Shown here: piece by piece, positions 25,151 to 39,300 of the stretch
Position numbering within the stretch: the first letter of the stretch is position 1
How the letters are laid out: each line of letters opens with the position of its first letter
Assembly: GCF_950295315.1 (NCBI RefSeq)
Contig: NC_080181.1
Location: forward strand, 36,733,375 to 36,797,374
Reading direction: 5' to 3'
Length of the DNA: 64,000 nucleotides
Origin: Erinaceus europaeus
Taxonomy: Eukaryota; Chordata; Mammalia; Eulipotyphla; Erinaceidae
Notes under the pieces: generated by a model
Databases searched by the model: none
What the model was told of the DNA's origin: nothing
What the model saw: the letters and a program-made list of their open reading frames with translations, nothing else
Made by a program: the position numbers and the translations under genes

Positions 25151-28060
25151 CAAAAAAAAAACCTAGGAGCAATCAAGAAAAACCACTTGCACCAGTGTGC
25201 GAATCTTCAAAAAAAAAAATCGGCACAATCAAGACAAACCACTTACACCTGTGTGCGAATCTAAAAAAAAAAAAAAACAATCTTAGGTGCCATCAAGACA
25301 AACCAATTGTACCTGTGTGCGAATCTAGAAACAACAAACACCTGGGCGCAATCAAGACAAACCCCTTCCACTTGTGTGTGAATCTTCAAAAAAAAAATTC
25401 TAGGGGCAATCAAGACAAACCACTTACACCTGTGTGTGAATCTACAAAAAAAAAACATAGGCACAAGCAAGACAAACCACTTGCACCAGTGTGAGAATCT
25501 AAAAAAAATATCCTACGGGCAATCAAGACAAACCACTTGCACCTGTGTGTGAATCTACAAAAAAAAAACCTAGGCGCAATCAAGACAAACCACTTGCACC
25601 TGTGTGCGAATCAAGAAACAACACACACCTGGGCGCAATCAAGACAAACCACTTTCACCTGTGTGCGAATATTAAAAAAAAAAATCCTAGGCGCAATCAA
25701 GACAAACCAATTGCACCTGTGTGCGAATCTTCAAAAAAAAAAAACCTAGGCACAATCAAGACAAACCACATGAACCTGTGTGCGAATCTTCAAAAAAATA
25801 ACATAGGCACAATCAAGACAAACCACTTGAACCTGTGTGCGAATCTACAACAAAAAAAACCAAGGCGCAATCTAGAGAAATCAATTTCACCTGTGTGCGA
25901 ATCTACAAACAACACACGCCTGGGCGCAATCAAGACAAAACACTTGCACCTGTGTGCGAATCTAAAAAAAAAAAAAAAAAAAACCTAGGCAAAATCAAGA
26001 CAAACCACTTGCACCTCTGTGCGAATCTTCAAAAAAAAAAAACCTTAGCGTAATCAAGACAAACCACTTGCACCTGTGTGTGAATCTACAAAAAAAAACC
26101 AAGGCGCAATCAAGACAAACCACTTGCACCTGTGTGCGAATCTCCAAAAAAAAAAAAAAAAACTAGGCGCAATCAAGACAAACCACTTGCACCTGTGTGC
26201 GAATCTCCAAAAAAAAAAAAAAACTAGGCGCAATCAAGACAAACCACTTGCACCTGTGTGTGAATCTACAAAAAAAAAATTCTAGGGGCAATCAAGACAA
26301 ACCACTTACACCTGTGTGTGAATCTACAAAAAAAAACATAGGCACAAGCAAGACAAACCACTTGCACCTGTTTGCGAATCTACAAAAAAAAAAAAAAATC
26401 TTAGGCGCACTCAAGACAAACCACTTGCACCTGTGTGGGACTCTACAAAAAAAAAAACCTAGCTGCAATCAAGACAAACCACTTGCACCTGTGTGCGAAT
26501 CTAAAAAAAAAATCCTAGGCGCAATCAAGACAAACCACTTGCACCTGTGTGTGAATCTACAAAAAATAAAATGCTAGGCACAATCAATTCAAATCACTTG
26601 CACCTGTGTGCGAAACTATAAACAACACACACTTGGGGTCAATCATGACAAACCACTTGCACCTGTGTGGGAATCTATAAACAACACACAACTGGGCACA
26701 TTCAAGTGAAACCACTTGCAACTGTGTGCAAATCTAAAAACAACACACACCTGGGCGGAATCAAGATCAACCAATTGCACCTGTGAGTGAATCTACAAAA
26801 AACAAAAACCTATGCGCAATCAAGACAAACCACGTGCACCTGTGAGCGAATATTCAAAAAAAAAAATAGGCGCAATCAAGAGAAACCACTTGCACCTGTG
26901 TGCGAATCTAAAAAAAAAAAAACAATCCTAGGCGCCATCAAGACAAACCACTTGCACCTGTGTGCGAATCTTCAAAAAAAAAATTATGCGTAATAAAGAC
27001 AAGCCACTGCAACCTGTGTGTGAATCTACAAAAAAAAAACCTAGACGCAATCAAGACAAACCACTTGCACCTGTGTGCGAATCTCCAAAAAAAAAAACAA
27101 CTAAGCGCAATCAAGACAAACCACTTGCACCTGTGTCTGAATCTTCAAAATAAAAACATAGACACAATCAAGAAAAACCACTTTCACCTGTGTGCGAATC
27201 TACAACAAAAAAAACCAAGGCGTAATCAAGAGAAACCAATTTCACCTGTGTGCGAATCTACAAACAACACACACCTGGGCGCAATCAAGACAAAACACTT
27301 GCACCTGTGTGCGAATCTAAAAAAAAAAAAAAGAAAAACCTAGGCGTAATCAAGACAAACCACTTGCCCGGTGTGCGAATCTAAAAAAAAAAAATGCTAG
27401 GCACAATAAAGACAAACCATTTGCACCTGTGTGTGAATCTACAAAAAAAACCTAGGCGCAATCATGACAAACCACTTGCACCTGTGTGCGAATCTTCAAA
27501 AAAGAAAACCTAGGCACAATCAAGACAAACCACTTGCACCTGTGTGTGAATCTACAAAAAAAAAAACCAAGGCGAATCAAGACAAACCAATTGCAGCTGT
27601 GTGAATCTACAAAAAAAATACCTAGGCGCAATCAAGACAAACCACTTGCACCTGTGGGCGAAACTACAAAAAATAAAATGCTAGGCGCAATCAATTCAAA
27701 CCACTTGCACCTGTGTGCGAAACTATAAACAACACACACTTGGGGTCAATCACGATAAACCACTTGCACCCGTGTGGGAATCTATAAACAACACACAACT
27801 GGGCACATTCAAGTGAAACCACTTGCAACTGCGTGCAAATCTAAAAACAACACACACCTGGGCGGAATCAAGATCAACCAATTGCACCTGTGTGTGAATC
27901 TACAAAAAACAAACACCTATGCGTAATCAAGACTAACCACGTGCACCTGTGAGCGAATATTTTAAAAAAAATAGGCGAAATCAAGAGAAACCACTTGCAC
28001 CTGTGTGCGAATCTAAAAAAAAAAAAAATCTAGGCGCCATTAAGACAAACCACTTGCACC
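25151..28060 (+). repeat. Higher-order block L8, truncated and internally deleted
   Basis: It begins with the standard head and follows L7. At ~26,270 it jumps from the monomer equivalent to 21,870 straight to the one equivalent to 22,594, and so lacks ~706 bp (12 monomers) including one cassette. It lacks the CTGCGT duplication of L3 and L7 (~27,830). Collinearity ends near 28,060, where the expected next monomer is replaced by an ATTATGCGTAATCAAG type. This is the right edge of domain A. No gene is present. Confidence 0.75.
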
Positions 28061-31000
28061 TGTGTGCGAATCTTCAAAAAAAAAAATTATGCGTAATCAA
28101 GACAAGCCACTGCCACCTGTGTATGAATCTACAAAAAAAAAAAACCTAGACTCAATCAAGACAAACCACTTGCACCTGTGTGCGAATCTCCAAAAAAAAA
28201 CAACTAAGCTCAATCAAGACAAACCACTTGCACCTGTGTGTGAATCTTCAAAATAAAAACATAGGCACAATCAAGACAAACCACTTGCACCTGTGTGTGA
28301 ATCTACAAAAAAAAAACCTAGGTGCAATCAAGACAAACCAATTGCAGCTGTGTGAATCTACAAAAAAAATACCTAGGCGCAATCAAGACAAACCACTTGC
28401 ACCTGTGTGTGAATCTACAAAAAAAAAAAAAACCAAGGCGCAATCAAGACAAACCAATTGCACCTGTGTGTGAATCTACAAAAAAAAAAAAAATACCTAG
28501 GCGCAATCAAGACAAACCACAGGAACCTGTGTGCGAATCTCCAAAAAAAAAAAACCAAGGCGCAATCTAGAGAAACCAATTTCACCTGTGTGCGAATCTA
28601 CAAAAAACACACACCTGGGCGCAATCAAGACAAAACACTTGCACCTGTGTGCGAATCTAAAAAAAAAAAAACTAAGCGCAATCAAGACAAACAACTTGCA
28701 CCTTTGTGCGAATCTTCAAAATAAAAACATAGGCACAATCAAGAAAAACCACTTGCACCTCTGTGCGAATCTACAACAAAAAAAACCAAGGCGTAATCAA
28801 GAGAAACCAATTTCACCTGTGTGCGAATCTACAAACAACACACACCTGTGCGCAATCAAGACAAAACACTTGCACCTGTGTGCAAATCTAAAAAAAAAAA
28901 TCCTAGGCACAATCAAGACAAACCACTTGCACCTGTGTGCGAATCTAAAAAAAAATATGCTAGGCGCAATAAAGACAAACCGCTTGCACCTGTGTGTGAA
29001 TCTACAAAAAAACATAGGCGTATTCAAGACAAACCACTTGCACCTGTGTATGAATCTTCAAAAAAAAACACTATGCATAATCAAGACAAACCACTTGCGC
29101 CTGTGTGTGAATCTACAAAAAAAAAAACCTAGGCAAAATCAAGACAAACCACTTGCACCTGTGTGTGAATCTACAAAAAAAAAACCTAGGCACAATCAAG
29201 ACAAACCACTTGCACCTGTGTGCGAATCGTAAAAAGAAAACAATCATAGGCGCCATCAAGACAAACCAATTGCACCTGTGTGCGAATCGAGAAACAACAC
29301 ACACCTGGGCGCAATCAAGACAAACCACTTGCACCTGTGTGCGAATCTAAAAAAAAAGAAACCTAGGCACAATCAAGACAAACCACTTGCACCTGTGTGT
29401 TAATCTACAAAAAAAAAACCTAGACGCAATCAAAACAAACCACTTGAACCTGTGTACGAATATTCAAAAAAAAAACCTGAGCGTAATCAAGACAAACCAC
29501 TTGCACCTGTGTGTGAATCTACAAAAAAAAAAAACCAAGGCGCAATCAAGACAATCCACTTGCACCTGTGTGCGAATCTACAAAAAATAAAATGCTAGGC
29601 GCAATCAATTCAAACCACTTGCACCTGTGTGCGAAACTATAAACAACACACACCTGGGGTCAATCATGACAAACCACTTGCACCTCTGTGGGAATCTGAA
29701 AACAACACACACCTGGGCACATTCAAGTGAAACCACTTGCAACTGTGTGCAAATCTAAAAACAACACACACCTGGGCCGAATCAAGATCAACCAATTGCA
29801 CCTGTGTGTGAATCTAAAAAAAAAAAAACCTATGCGCAATCAAGACAAACCCCGTGCACCTGTGAGCGAATATTCAAAAAAAATAGGCGCAATCAAGAGA
29901 AACCACTTGCACCTGTGTGCGAATCTAAAAAAAAAAAAAACAATCCTAGGCCCCATCAAGACAAACCAATTGCACCTGTGTGCGAATCTACAAACAACAC
30001 ACACCTGGGCGCAATCAAGACAAACCACATGCACCTGTGTGCGAATCTTAAAAAAAAAAAAACCTAGGCACAATCAAGACAAACCACTTGCACCTGTGTG
30101 TGAATCTTCAAAAAAAAAATTATGCGTAATCAAGAAAAATCACTGCCACCTGTGTGTGAATCTCCAAAAATAACCTAGGCGCAATCAAGACAAACCACTT
30201 GCACCTGTGTGTGAATCTACAAAAAAAAACCAAGGCGCAATCAAGACAAACCACTTGCACCTGTGTGCGAATCTTCAAAATAAAAACATAGGCACAATCA
30301 AGAAAAACCACTTGCACTTGTGTGCGAACCTACAACAAAAAAACCAAGGCGTAATCAAGAGAAACCAATTTCACCTGTGTGCGAAACTATAAACAACACA
30401 CACCTAGGGGCAATCATGATAGACGACTTGCACCTGGGTGGTAATCTGAAAACAACACACACCTGGGCACATTCAAGTGAAACAACTTGCAACTGTGTGC
30501 AAATCTAAAAACAACACAAACCTGGGCGGAATCAAGATCAACCACTTGCACCTGTGTGCGAAGCTTCAAAAAAAAAATAGGCACAATCTAGACAAACCAC
30601 TTGCACCTGTTTGCGAATCTAAAAAAAAATGCTAGGAGCAATCAAGACAAACCACTTGCACCTATGTGCGAAGCTTCAAAAAAATATAGGCACAATCAAG
30701 ACAAACCACTTGCACCTGTGTGCGAATCTAAAAAAAAATGCTAGGCGCAATAAAGACAAACCACTTGCACCTGTGTGTGAATCTACAAAAAAAACCTAGG
30801 CGCAATCAAGACAAACCACTTGCACCTGTGTGCGAATCTTAAAAAAAAAATCCTAGGCTCCATCAAGACAAACCAATGCACCTGTGTGCGAATCGAGAAA
30901 CAACACACACCTGGGCGCAATCAAGACAAACCACTTGCACCTTTGTGCGAATCTTCAAAAAAAAACCTAGGCGCAATCAAGACAAACCACTTGCACCTGT

Positions 31001-31559
31001 GTGCGAATCTTCAAAAAAAAAACCTGAGCGTAATCAAGACAAACCACTTGCACCTGTGTGTGAATCTACAACAAAAAAACCCAAGGCGAAATCAAGATAA
31101 ACCAATTTCACCTGTGTGCGAATATACAAACAACACACACCTGGGCGCAATCAAGACAAAACACTTGCACCTGTGTGCGAATCTAAAAAAAAAAAAAAAA
31201 AGCTAGGCACAATCAAGACAAACCACTTGCACCTGTGTGCGAATCTTCAAAAAAAAAAAACCTGAGCGTAATCAAGACAAACCACTTACACCTGTGTGCG
31301 AATCTCCAAAAAAAAAAAAAAAATCTAGGCGCAATCAAGACAAACCAATTACACCTGTGTGTGAATCTACAAAAAAAAACCAAGGCGCAATCAAGACAAA
31401 CCACTTGCACCTGTGTACGATGCTTCAATAAAAATAGGCACAATCAAGACAAACCCCTTGCACCTGTGTGCGAATCTAAAAAAAATTGCTAGGCGCAATA
31501 AAGACAAACCAAATACACCTGTGTGTGAATCTACAAAAAAAACCTAGTGGCAATCAAGA
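28061..31559 (+). repeat. Heterogeneous monomer stretch between domains A and C
   Basis: The stretch is made of monomers of the same family without a long repeat period that I could recognise. It includes ATTATGCGTAATC, CCAAGGCG, CAAAATAAAAACATAGG and AACAACACACACCTGGG variants. Cassettes occur at 29,581-29,828 and, truncated, at ~30,383-30,550. The GAAGCTTC monomer class first appears here, at ~30,561 and ~30,671. No gene or other element was seen. Confidence 0.75.
30383..30550 (+). repeat. Truncated cassette
   Basis: It begins at GAAACTATAAACAACACAC without the preceding AATCAATTC monomer. The last monomer reads CAACCACTTGCACC and leads into a GAAGCTTC linker, instead of the usual CAATTG form. 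It probably lost both ends by exchange with neighbouring monomers. Confidence 0.7.
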
Positions 31560-33050
31560 CAAACCACTTGCACCTGTGTGCGAACCTTCAAAAAAAAATT
31601 ATGCATAATCAAGAAAAACCACTGCCACCTGTGTGTGAATCTACAAAAAAAAAAAACCTAGGCGCCATCAAGACAAACCACTTGCACCTGTGTGCGAATC
31701 TCCAAAAAAAAAAACTAAGCGCAATCAAGACAAACCACTTACACCTGTGTGCGAGTCTTCAAAATAAAAACATAGGCACAATCAAGAAAAACCACTTGCA
31801 CTTGTGTGCGAATCTACAACAAAAAAAACCAAGGCGTAATCAAGAGAAACCAATTTCACCTGTGTGCGAATCTACAAACAACACACACCTGGGCGCAATC
31901 AAGACAAACCACTTGCACCTGTGTGCAAATCTAAAAAAAAAATCCTAGGCACAATCAAGACAAACCACTTGCACCTGTGTGCGAATCTAAAAAAAAATGC
32001 TAGGCGCAATAAACACAAACCATTTGCTCCTGTGTGTGAATCTACAAAAAAAAACCTAGGCGTATTCAAGACAAACCACTTGCACCTGTGTACGAATCTT
32101 CAAAAAAAAAACTATGCAAAATCAAGACAAACCACATGCACCTGTGTGTGAATCTACAAAAAAAAACCTAGGGGAAATCAAGACAAACCACTTGCACCTG
32201 TGTGCAAATCTAAAAAAAAAAAAACCAAGGCGCAATCAAGACAAACCACTTGCACCTGTGTGCGAATCTACAAAAAAAAAAAATCCTAGGCACAATCAAG
32301 ACAAACCACTTGCACCTGTGCATGAATCTACAAAAAAAACCTAGGCTCAATCAAGACAAACCACTTGCACCTGTTTGCGAATCTACAAAAAATAAAATCC
32401 TAGGCGCAATCAATTCAAACCACTTGCACCTGTGTGCGAATCTAAAAAAAAAAAAAATGCTAAGCGCAATCAAGAAAAACCACTTGCACCTGTTTGCGAA
32501 GCTTCAAAAAAAAATAGGCACAATCAAGACAAACCACTTGCACCTGTGTGCGAATCTCAAAAAAAAGCTAGTCGCAATAAAGACAAACCACTTGCACCTG
32601 TGTGAATCTACAAAAAAAACCTAGGCGCAATCAAGACAAACCACTTGCACCTGTGTGCGAATCTTCAAAAAAAAAAAAACCTAGGCACAATCAAGACAAA
32701 CCACTTGCACCTGTGTGTGAATCTACAAAAAAAAAAAACCCAGGCGCAATCAAGACAAACCACTTGCACCTGTGTGCGAATCTTAAAAAAAAACAATCCT
32801 AGGCGCCATCAAGACAAACCAATTGCACCTGTGTGCGAATCTCCAAAAAAAAAAAAAACTAAGCGCAATCAAGACAAACCACTTGCACCTGTGTGCGAAT
32901 CTTCAAAAAAAAAAAAACATAGGCACAATCAAGAAAAACCACTTGAACCTGTGTGCGAATCTACAACAAAAAAAACCAAGGCGTAATCAAGAGAAACCAA
33001 TTTCACCTGTGTGCGAATCTACAAACAGCACACACCTGGGCACAATCAAG
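31560..33050 (+). repeat. Partial third copy of a segment of the C unit
   Basis: The segment is collinear with ~37,238-38,790 and ~43,342-44,895. Shared rare monomers include GCGAACCTTC, AAACCATTTGCTCCTGTG, GTGCATGAATC (~32,320) and CCCAGGCGC (~32,741). It lacks one monomer of the GAAGCTTC class that the later copies have at ~37,673 and ~43,786. It diverges after the ACAGCACACACCTGGG monomer. Confidence 0.75.
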
Positions 33051-36000
33051 ACAAAACACTTGCACCTGTGTGTGAATCTACAAAAAAAAAACCTAGGCGC
33101 AATCAAGACAAACAACTTGCACATGTTTGCGAATCTTCAAAAAAAAAAAACCTGAGCGTAATCAAGACAAACCACTTGCACCTGTGTGTGAATCTACAAA
33201 AAAAAAAAACAAGGCGCAATCAAGACAAACCACTTACACCTGTGTGCGAATCTCCAAAAAAAAAAAAAAGCTAGGCGCAATCAAGATAAACCAATTGCAC
33301 CTGTGTGTGAATCTACAAAAAAAAAAAAACCAAGGTGCAATCAAGACAAACCACTTGCACCTGTGTGCGAATCTTAAAAAAAGAAACCTAGGCGCTATCA
33401 AGACAAATCAATTGCACCTGTGTGCGAATCGAGAAACATAACACACCTGGGCGCAATCAAGACAAACCACATGCACCTGTGTGCGAATCTTCAAAAAAAA
33501 ATTATGCGTAATCAAGAAAAACCACTGCCACCTGTGTGTGAATCTACAAAAAAAAAAACCTAGGCGCAATCAAGACAAACCACTTGCAAATGTGTGCGAA
33601 TCTCCAAAAAAAACACTAAGCGCAATCAAGACAAACCACTTGCACCTGTGTGCGAATCTTCAAAATAAAAACATAGGCACAATCAAGAAAAACCACTTGA
33701 TCTTGTGTGCGAATCTACAACAAAAAAAACCAAAGGCGTAATCAAGAGAAACCAATTTCACCAGTGTGCGAATCTACAAACAACACACACCTGGGCGCAA
33801 TCAAGACAAACCACTTGCACCTGTGAGCGAATCTAAAAAAAAAAAAAAAAATCCTAGGCGCAATCAAGACAAACCACTTGCACCTGTGTACAAATCTTCC
33901 AAAAAAAAAACCTAGGGTCAATAAAGACAAACCACTTGCACCAGTGTGCAAATCTAAAAAAAAAAAATCTAGGCGCAATCAAGACAAACCACTTGCACCT
34001 GTGTGCGAATCTTCAAAAAAAAAAATCCTAGGCACAATCAAGACAAACCACTTGCACCTGTGTATGAATCTACAAAAAAAAACTAGGCGCAATCAATTCA
34101 AACCACTTGCACCTGTGTGCGAAACTATAAACAACACAAACCTAGGGGCAATCATGACAAACGACTTGCACCTGGGTGGTAATCTGAAAACAACACACAC
34201 CTGGGCACATTCAAGTGAAACCACTTGCAACTGTGTGCAAATCTAAAAACAACACACACCTGGGCCGAATGAAGATCAACCAATTGCACCTGTGTGTGAA
34301 TCTACAAAAAACAAAAACATAGGTGCAATCAAGACAAACCACTTGCACCTGTGGGAGAAGCTTCAAAAAAAATAGGCACAATCAAGACAAACCACTTGCA
34401 CATGTGTGCGAATCTAAAAAAAAAATGCTAGGCGCAATCAAGACAAACCACTTGCACCTGTGTGCGAAGCTTCAAAAAAAATAGGCACAATCAAGACAAA
34501 CCACTTGCACCTGTATGCGAATCTAAAAAAAAATGCTAGGCGCAATATAGACAAACCATTGCACCTGTGTGTGAATCTACAATAAAAACCTAGGCGCAAT
34601 CAAGACAAACCACTTGCACCTGTTTGCTAATCTTAAAAAAAAAAATCCTAGGCGCCATCAGGACAAACCAATTGCACGTGTGTGCGAATCGAGAAACAAC
34701 ACACACCTTGGCGCAATCAAGACAAACCACTTGCACCTTTGTGCGAATCTTCGAAAAAAAAAAACCTAGGCACAATCAAGACAAACCACTTGCACCTGTG
34801 TGTGAATCTACAAAAAAAACCTAGGCGCAATCAAGACAAACCACTTGCACCTGTGTGCGAATCTTCAAAAAAAAAAAAACCTGAGCGTAATCAAGACAAA
34901 CCGCTTGCACCTGTGTGTGAATCTACAACAAAAAAACCCAAGGAGCAATCAAGAGAAACCAATTTCACCTGTGTGCGAATCTACAAACAACACACACCTG
35001 GGCGCAATCTAGACAAAACACTTGCACCTGTGTGCGAATCTAAAAAAAAAAAAACATAGGCACAATCAAGACAAACCACTTGCACCTGTGTGTGAATCTT
35101 CAAAAAAAAAAACCTGAGCGTAATCAAGACAAACCACTTGCAACTGTGTGTGAATCTACAAAAAGAAACCAAGGCGCAATCAAGACAAACCACTTGCTCC
35201 TGTGTGCAAATCTCCAAAAAAAAAAAAAAAAACTACGCGCAATCAAGATAAACCAATTGCACCTGTGTGTGAATCTACAAAAAAAAAAACCAAGGCGCAA
35301 TCAAGACAAACCACTTGCACCTGTGTGCGAATCTAAAAAAAAAACAATCCTAGGCCCCATCAAGACAAATCAATTGCACCTGTGTGCGAATCGAGAAACA
35401 ACACACACCTGGGCGCTATCAAGACAAACCACTTGCACCTTTGTGCGAATCTTCAAAAAAAAAACCTAGGCGCAATCAAAACAAACCAATTGCACCTGTG
35501 TGCGAATCTACAATAAATAAAATCCTAGGTGCAATCAACTCAAACCACTTGGACCTGTGTGCGAAACTATAAACAACACACACCTGGGGGCAATCATGAC
35601 AAACCACTTGCACCTGTGTGTGAATCTGAAAACAACACACACCTGGGCACATTCAAGTGAAACCACTTGCAACTGTGTGCAAATTTAAAAACATCACACA
35701 CCTGGGCGGAATCACATTCAACCAATTGCACCTGGGTGTGAATCTACAAAAAACAAAAACCTAGGCGCAATCAAGACAAACCACTTGCACCTGTGTTCGA
35801 AGCTTCAAAAAAAATAGGCACAATCAAGACAAACCACTTGCACCTGTGCGAGAATCTACAGCAAAAAAAAAACCAAGGCGTAATCAAGAGAAACCAATTG
35901 CACCTGTGTGCGAATCTACAAAGAACACACACCTGGGCGCAATCAAGACAAACCACTAGCACCTGTGTGCGAATCTAAAAAAAAAATCCTAGGCGCAAAC

Positions 36001-36389
36001 AAGACAAACCAATTGAACCTGTGTGAGAATCTAAAAAAAAAAACCTAGGCGCAATCAAGACAAACCACTTGCACCTGTGTGAGAATCTAAAAAAAAAAAA
36101 AAAAAAGCCTAGGCACAATCAAGACAGACCACTTGCACCTGTATGCGAATCTTCAAAAAAAAAAAAAAAAAGTAGGCGCAATCAAGAAAAACCACTTGCA
36201 CCTGTGGGCGAAACTTCAAAAAAAAAAAACTCGGAACAATCAAGACAAACCACTTGCACCTGTATGCAAATCTTAGAAAAAACAATCCTAGGCGCCATCA
36301 AGACAAACCAGTTGCACCTTTGTGCGAATCTTCAAAAAAAAAAAAAAACCTAGACACAATCAAGACAAACCACTTGCACCTGTGTGTGA
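33051..36389 (+). repeat. Heterogeneous monomer stretch upstream of the C duplication
   Basis: Here the same monomer family is in a less ordered arrangement. There are two cassettes (34,081-34,315 and 35,512-35,760) and GAAGCTTC monomers at ~34,349, ~34,468 and ~35,801. No long collinear copy of the whole stretch was recognised elsewhere in the window. No gene is present. Confidence 0.7.
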
Positions 36390-39300
36390 AACTACAAAAA
36401 AAAAAAACCTAGGCGCAATCAACACAAACCACTTGCACCTGTGTACGAATCTTAAAAAAAAAAACTATGCATAATCAAGACAAACCACTTGCACCTGTGT
36501 GTGAATCTAGAAAAAAAACCTAGGCACAATCAAGACTAACCACTTGCACCTGTGTGTGAATCTTAGAAAAAACAATCCTAGGCGCCATCAAGACAAACCA
36601 ATTGCACCTGTGTGAGAATCGAGAAACAACACACACCTGGGCGCAATCAAGACAAACCAGTTGCACCTTTGTGCGAATCTTCAAAAAAAAAAAACCTAGA
36701 CACAATCAAGACAAACCACTTGCACCTGTGTACGAATATTAAAAAAAAAAACCTGAGCATAATCAAGACAAACCACTTGCACCTGTGTGTGAATCTACAA
36801 AAAAAAAAAAAACCAAGGCGGATTCAAGACAAACCACTTGCACCTGTGTGCGAATCTACAAAAAATAAAATGCTAGGCGCAATCAAGACAAAACACTTGC
36901 ACTTGTGTGCGAAACTATAAACAACACACACCTGGGGTCAATCATGACAAACCACTTGCACCTAGGTGGGAATCTGAAAACAACACACACCTGGGCACAT
37001 TCAAGTGAAACCACTTGCAACTGTGTGCAAATCTACAAACAACACACACCTGGGTGGAATCAAAATCAACCAATTGCACCTGTGTGTGAATCTACAAAAA
37101 ACAAAAACCTATGCGCAATCAAGAAAAACCACGTGCACCTGTGAGCGAATATTCAAAAAAAAATAGGCGCAATCAAGAGAAACCACTTGCACCTTTGTGC
37201 GAATCAAAAAAAAAAACAATACTAGGCCCCATAAAGACAAACCACTTGCACCTGTGTGCGAACCTTCAAAAAAAAATTATGCATAATCAAGAAAAACCAC
37301 TGCCACCTGTGTGTGAATCTACAAAAAAAAAAAACCTAGGCGCCATCAAGACAAACCACTTGCACCTGTGTGCGAATCTCCAAAAAAAAAAACTAAGCGC
37401 AATCAAGACAAACCACTTACACCTGTGTGCGAGTCTTCAAAATAAAAACATAGGCACAATCAAGAAAAACCACTTGCACTTGTGTGCGAATCTACAACAA
37501 AAAAAAACCAAGGCGTAATCAAGAGAAACCAATTTCACCTGTGTGCGAATCTACAAACAACACACACCTGGGCGCAATCAAGACAAACCACTTGCACCTG
37601 TGTGCAAATCTAAAAAAAAAATCCTAGGCACAATCAAGACAAACCACTTGCACCTGTGTGCGAAGCTTCAAAAAAAAATAGGCACAATCAAGACAAACCA
37701 CTTGCACCTGTGTGCGAATCTAAAAAAAAATGCTAGGCGCAATAAACACAAACCATTTGCTCCTGTGTGTGAATCTACAAAAAAAAACCTAGGCGTATTC
37801 AAGACAAACCACTTGCACCTGTGTACGAATCTTCAAAAAAAAAAACTATGCAAAATCAAGACAAACCACATGCACCTGTGTGTGAATCTACAAAAAAAAA
37901 ACCTAGGGGCAATCAAGACAAACCACTTGCACCTGTGTGCAAATCTAAAAAAAAAAAAACCAAGGCGCAATCAAGACAAACCACTTGCACCTGTGTGCGA
38001 ATCTACAAAAAAAAAAAAAATCCTAGGCACAATCAAGACAAACCACTTGCACCTGTGCATGAATCTACAAAAAAAAACCTAGGCGCAATCAAGACAAACC
38101 ACTTGCACCTGTTTGCGAATCTACAAAAAATAAAATCCTAGGCGCAATCAATTCAAACCACTTGCACCTGTGTGCGAATCTAAAAAAAAAAAATGCTAGG
38201 CGCAATCAAGAAAAACCACTTGCACCTGTTTGCGAAGCTTCAAAAAAAAATAGGCACAATCAAGACAAACCACTTGCACCTGTGTGCGAATCTCAAAAAA
38301 AAGCTAGTCGCAATAAAGACAAACCACTTGCACCTGTGTGAATCTACAAAAAAAACCTAGGCGCAATCAAGACAAACCACTTGCACCTGTGTGCGAATCT
38401 TCAAAAAAAAAAAAAACCTAGGCACAATCAAGACAAACCACTTGCACCTGTGTGTGAATCTACAAAAAAAAAAACCCAGGCGCAATCAAGACAAACCACT
38501 TGCACCTGTGTGCGAATCTTAAAAAAAAACAATCCTAGGCGCCATCAAGACAAACCAATTGCACCTGTGTGCGAATCTCCAAAAAAAAAAAAAAACTAAG
38601 CGCAATCAAGACAAACCACTTGCACCTGTGTGCGAATCTTCAAAAAAAAAAAAACATAGGCACAATCAAGAAAAACCACTTGAACCTGTGTGCGAATCTA
38701 CAACAAAAAAAACCAAGGCGTAATCAAGAGAAACCAATTTCACCTGTGTGCGAATCTACAAACAGCACACACCTGGGCACAATCAAGACAAACCACTTGC
38801 ACCTGTGTGCGAATCTAAAAAAAAAAAAAAAAACCAAGGCGCAATCAAGACAAACCACTTGCACCTGTGTGCAAATCTAAAAAAAAAAACACCTAGGCGC
38901 AATCAAGACAAAATACTTTCACCTGTGTGCGAATATACAAAAAAAAAATCCTAGGCACAATCAAGACAAATCACTTGCACCTGTTTTTGAATCTAGAAAA
39001 AAAATCAGGGCGCAATCAAGACATACCACTTGAACCTGTGTGCGAATCTACAAAAAATAAAATCCTAGGCGCAATCAATTCAAACCACTTGCACATGTGT
39101 GCGAAACTATAAACAACACACACCTAGGGGCAATCATGACAAATGACTTGCACCTGTGTGGGAATCTGAAAACAACACACACCTTGGCACATTCAAGTGA
39201 AACCACTTGCAACTGTGTACAAATCTAAAAACAACACACACGTGGGCGGAATCAAGATCAACCAATTGCACCTGTGTGTGAATCTTGAAAAAACAAAAAT

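Noticed and set aside
30383..30550. Mobile-element insertion into the array
   Set aside because: The sequence is only a truncated form of the recurrent cassette. There are no terminal repeats, target-site duplication or non-satellite bases.
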